64,000 bases of DNA from positions 1 to 64,000 of the forward strand of contig JALRGT010000007.1 of the NCBI GenBank assembly GCA_023259675.1. Direction: 5' to 3'. Each line of letters opens with the position of its first letter. Positions within the stretch are counted from its first letter, which is position 1. The DNA comes from Flavobacterium sp. GTDB lineage: Bacteria; Bacteroidota; Bacteroidia; Flavobacteriales; Flavobacteriaceae. Of this stretch, positions 60,796 to 64,000 are shown one piece after another. The translations under genes were made by a program, and so were the position numbers. The notes under the pieces were generated by a model, which had not been told where the DNA came from, ran no database searches, and was given only the letters and a program-made list of their open reading frames with translations.

Positions 60796-63700
60796 ATGAG
60801 CACAAAATTTACTGAATACAAAGGACTTGACTTGCCTAAAGCAGCAGCTGAAGTTCTTGATTTTTGGAAGCAAGAAAACATATTTGAAAAAAGTGTAGCC
60901 ACACGAGAAGGAAAAACACCATTCGTATTTTTTGAAGGGCCGCCTTCGGCAAATGGATTGCCGGGAATCCACCATGTAATGGCCCGAGCTATCAAAGATA
61001 TTTTTTGCAGATATAAAACTCAAAAAGGGTTTCAGGTAAAGCGTAAAGCAGGCTGGGATACTCATGGTTTACCTGTAGAATTAGGTACCGAAAAAGAATT
61101 AGGAATCACAAAAGAAGATATTGGAAAAACTATTTCCATCGAAGAATATAACGAGGCCTGTAAAAAAACAGTAATGCGTTATACTGACGTATGGAATGAT
61201 TTGACCGAAAAAATGGGGTATTGGGTAGATATGGAAGATCCATACGTGACTTATAAACCCAAATATATGGAAACAGTTTGGTGGCTATTGAAGCAAATTT
61301 ACAACAAGGATTTGATGTACAAAGGCTACACGATACAACCGTATTCTCCAAAAGCAGGAACAGGATTGTCTTCCCACGAAGTAAACCAACCCGGGAGTTA
61401 TCGTGATGTTACTGATACTACAGTGGTTGCACAATTCAAAGCATTAAACGAAACTTTGCCAAACTTTTTAGAAGGTTTTGGAGATATACACATTTTGGCT
61501 TGGACGACAACTCCTTGGACATTGCCTTCTAATACGGCTCTGACTGTAGGGCCAAAAATTGATTATGTTTTAGTTAAGACTTTCAATCAGTATACCTATT
61601 TACCAACTAATGTTATTCTGGCTAAAAATTTAGTCGGAAAACAATTTGGAAAAGGGTTTTTTGTAAGTGAAGAAGCAACTGACTTTGAAAACTTTAAAGC
61701 AGGAGATAAAAAAATACCATATCAAATTATTGCCGAATGCAAAGGAGCGGATTTAGTAGGAATTCGTTACGAGCAATTGTTGCCATTTGCCTTGCCATAT
61801 CAAAATCCAGAGAATGCGTTTAGGGTAATCTCAGGGGATTTCGTTACTACCGAAGACGGAACAGGAATTGTGCATACCGCACCTACTTTTGGAGCAGATG
61901 ATGCCAAAGTAGCGAAGGAAGCTACACCTGAAGTTCCGCCATTATTGGTTTTGGATGAAAATGGCACTCCGGTTCCTTTGGTAGATTTGCAAGGAAAATT
62001 CACTTCACACATGGGGGAATATGCCGGAAAATATGTGAAAAACGAATATTATAACGAAGGAGAAGCACCGGAACGTTCTATGGATGTTGAGCTTGCCATT
62101 CGCTTAAAAGAAGAAAATAAAGCGTTCAAAGTAGAGAAATATGTGCACAGTTACCCACACTGTTGGAGAACGGATAAGCCAATTTTATACTATCCGCTAG
62201 ATTCTTGGTTTATCAAAATTACCGAGGTCAGAGATAGAATGTTTGAATTGAACGAATCGATTAACTGGAAGCCAAAAGCAACCGGTGAAGGACGTTTTGG
62301 AAATTGGTTGAAAAATGCCAATGACTGGAATTTATCCCGTTCTCGTTATTGGGGAATTCCGTTGCCAATTTGGAGAACCGAAGACAAACAGGAAGAAATT
62401 TTGGTAGGTTCAGTTGAAGAATTATACAACGAAATAGAAAAAGCTATCGCTGCCGGTTTCCAAAAAGAAAATCCTTTCAAAGGTTTTGAAGTTGGAAACA
62501 TGAGCGAAAGTAACTATGATTTAATTGATTTGCATAAAAATGTAGTCGATGAAATTACTTTGGTTTCTGCTTCTGGAAAACCGATGAAGCGAGAAGCCGA
62601 TTTGATAGACGTTTGGTTTGATTCGGGTTCTATGCCTTATGCACAATGGCATTATCCTTTTGAAAACAAAGATAAAATTGACGGAAATATAGATTTTCCT
62701 GCCGATTTTATTGCCGAAGGAGTAGATCAAACACGAGGTTGGTTTTACACTTTGCACGCTATCGCCACTTTGGTTTTTGATAAAGTAGCCTATAAAAATG
62801 TGGTTTCAAACGGTTTGGTTTTGGATAAAAACGGACAAAAAATGTCCAAACGTTTGGGTAACGCCGTGGATCCATTTGAGACATTAAACGAATACGGTCC
62901 CGATGCTACACGATGGTATATGATTTCGAATGCAAATCCTTGGGATAACCTGAAATTTGACTTAGAAGGAATTGCTGAGGTGCGTCGTAAATTCTTCGGA
63001 ACCTTATACAATACGTATTCATTTTTTAGTTTGTATGCCAATATTGATGGCTTCAAATATATAGAAGCCGATATCCCATTAAACGAAAGACCAGAAATAG
63101 ACCAATGGATTATCTCTGAATTGAATACTTTAGTTAAAGATGTAGATGGTTTTTATGCTGATTATGAACCAACGAAAGCCGCTCGTGCGATTTCTGATTT
63201 TGTTCAGGAAAACTTGAGTAACTGGTACGTTCGCTTGTGTCGTCGTCGTTTCTGGAAAGGGGAATATGCACAGGATAAAATAGCGGCTTATCAAACGCTT
63301 TATACTTGTTTGTTAACCATAAGTAAATTGGGTGCGCCTATTGCGCCATTCTACATGGATAAACTTTACAAAGACTTAACGCAGGCTACCGAAACAGAAA
63401 AGTTTGATAGCGTACATTTGGCCGAGTTTCCAAAATCCGTTGAAAACTTTGTTAATAAATCGTTAGAGAGTAAAATGCAGAAAGCACAGACTATTTCATC
63501 CCTGGTTTTATCCCTTCGCAAGAAGGAAATGATCAAGGTGCGTCAACCACTGCAAAAGGTAATGATTCCGGTACTTGACGACAATCAGAGAGTCGAAATT
63601 GAGGCAGTTTCTGACCTGATAAAAGCGGAGGTAAACGTCAAAGAAATACAACTTTTAGACGATGCTTCAGGTGTTTTGGTAAAACAAATAAAACCTAATT

Positions 63701-64000
63701 TTAAAGCACTTGGACCTCGCTTCGGTAAAGATATGGGGTTGATTTCCAAAAGAATACAAATATTTTCTCAGGATGAAATCAAGCAGTTAGAAGGTGATGG
63801 CACGATTAATGTTGATATTAGTGGAAAAAGCATAACTTTAACACAAGAAGATGTAGAGATTTCGTCCCAAGATATTGAAGGATGGTTGGTCGCTAATTCT
63901 AACGGAATAACTGTAGCATTAGATATAATTATTTCTCCCGAATTGAGAAAAGAGGGAATAGCAAGGGAATTGGTAAACCGAATTCAGAATATCAGAAAGG
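60796..64000 (+). CDS. ileS: Isoleucyl-tRNA synthetase, cut by the right edge
   Basis: The visible 1068 residues begin MSTKFTEYKGLDL and carry the HIGH-region PPSANGLPGIHH near residues 48-60, the editing domain with TTPWTLPSNTAL near residue 240, and KMSKRLGN near residue 681. The anticodon-binding region follows (FVQENLSNWYVRLCRRRFW). Perhaps 60-70 residues are missing beyond the window. It attaches isoleucine to tRNA-Ile. The frame is the only long one here and no frameshift is seen. Confidence 0.95.
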   Translation, partial: MSTKFTEYKGLDLPKAAAEVLDFWKQENIFEKSVATREGKTPFVFFEGPPSANGLPGIHHVMARAIKDIFCRYKTQKGFQVKRKAGWDTHGLPVELGTEKELGITKEDIGKTISIEEYNEACKKTVMRYTDVWNDLTEKMGYWVDMEDPYVTYKPKYMETVWWLLKQIYNKDLMYKGYTIQPYSPKAGTGLSSHEVNQPGSYRDVTDTTVVAQFKALNETLPNFLEGFGDIHILAWTTTPWTLPSNTALTVGPKIDYVLVKTFNQYTYLPTNVILAKNLVGKQFGKGFFVSEEATDFENFKAGDKKIPYQIIAECKGADLVGIRYEQLLPFALPYQNPENAFRVISGDFVTTEDGTGIVHTAPTFGADDAKVAKEATPEVPPLLVLDENGTPVPLVDLQGKFTSHMGEYAGKYVKNEYYNEGEAPERSMDVELAIRLKEENKAFKVEKYVHSYPHCWRTDKPILYYPLDSWFIKITEVRDRMFELNESINWKPKATGEGRFGNWLKNANDWNLSRSRYWGIPLPIWRTEDKQEEILVGSVEELYNEIEKAIAAGFQKENPFKGFEVGNMSESNYDLIDLHKNVVDEITLVSASGKPMKREADLIDVWFDSGSMPYAQWHYPFENKDKIDGNIDFPADFIAEGVDQTRGWFYTLHAIATLVFDKVAYKNVVSNGLVLDKNGQKMSKRLGNAVDPFETLNEYGPDATRWYMISNANPWDNLKFDLEGIAEVRRKFFGTLYNTYSFFSLYANIDGFKYIEADIPLNERPEIDQWIISELNTLVKDVDGFYADYEPTKAARAISDFVQENLSNWYVRLCRRRFWKGEYAQDKIAAYQTLYTCLLTISKLGAPIAPFYMDKLYKDLTQATETEKFDSVHLAEFPKSVENFVNKSLESKMQKAQTISSLVLSLRKKEMIKVRQPLQKVMIPVLDDNQRVEIEAVSDLIKAEVNVKEIQLLDDASGVLVKQIKPNFKALGPRFGKDMGLISKRIQIFSQDEIKQLEGDGTINVDISGKSITLTQEDVEISSQDIEGWLVANSNGITVALDIIISPELRKEGIARELVNRIQNIRK

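Overview
The window reads as a chromosomal segment of a Flavobacterium-like member of the Bacteroidetes. The DNA is AT-rich and starts lack strong Shine-Dalgarno sites. Several genes carry the flavobacterial -7 promoter element TAnnTTTG, clearest before gdhA. The gene content is typical of Flavobacteriaceae: DUF2480, DUF3078, DUF4382 and THC0290_0291-type proteins, a split SUF operon and a Bat aerotolerance operon. No rRNA, tRNA or CRISPR array was seen.

Layout. Bases 1-1900 are accessory DNA: the tail of a phage/plasmid-type DUF5906 primase-helicase, several palindromic repeats, a DUF4279 gene followed by a long imperfect inverted repeat that looks like an integron attC site, and a 54-residue membrane peptide. 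Bases 1905-6600 hold a DUF2490 protein, a secreted esterase, a GNAT acetyltransferase and a DUF3078 protein. Bases 6617-13995 (minus strand) are the SUF iron-sulfur assembly locus, in transcription order A-type carrier, sufB, sufC, sufD, sufS, a small unknown exported protein, sufE, a DUF59/MIP18 factor and DUF2480, ending at a strong terminator. A hairpin and a second promoter divide it before sufS.

Bases 14161-24568 (plus) hold an MBL-fold hydrolase, two tandem subtilisin-like lipoproteins with a shared upstream motif, an M1 peptidase, a small lipoprotein and mfd. A REP-associated transposase (RAYT) flanked by palindromes follows. Bases 25310-36515 are mixed housekeeping and catabolic genes: an ACT-like protein, yraN, LD-carboxypeptidase, a secreted EEP nuclease/phosphatase, nbaC, an ALDH7-type dehydrogenase, a phosphatase, an AlbA_2 protein, a DUF4382 lipoprotein, an SDR and an aldo/keto reductase.

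Bases 36726-46429 (plus) are a complete Bat operon: moxR, DUF58, an inserted four-helix-bundle gene, a two-TM protein, batA, batB, batC, batD and batE. Bases 46454-64000 carry cvpA, pheS, gpsA, an iron-dependent alcohol dehydrogenase with an exported DJ-1-like protein and a divergent LysR regulator, nadD, gmk, yicC, an ArsC-like protein, a DinB protein, an RsiV-like lipoprotein, gdhA, recO and ileS (cut by the right edge).

The most distinctive features beyond the genes are small palindromic elements in intergenic and operon spacers. They include RAYT-flanking palindromes, G/C-rich twin hairpins in the Bat operon, and a 25-base sequence shared between two 5' regions. A possible tiny transcript with a 15-codon ORF and a strong terminator lies between gpsA and the alcohol dehydrogenase. 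I see no clear multi-gene system of an unknown kind.
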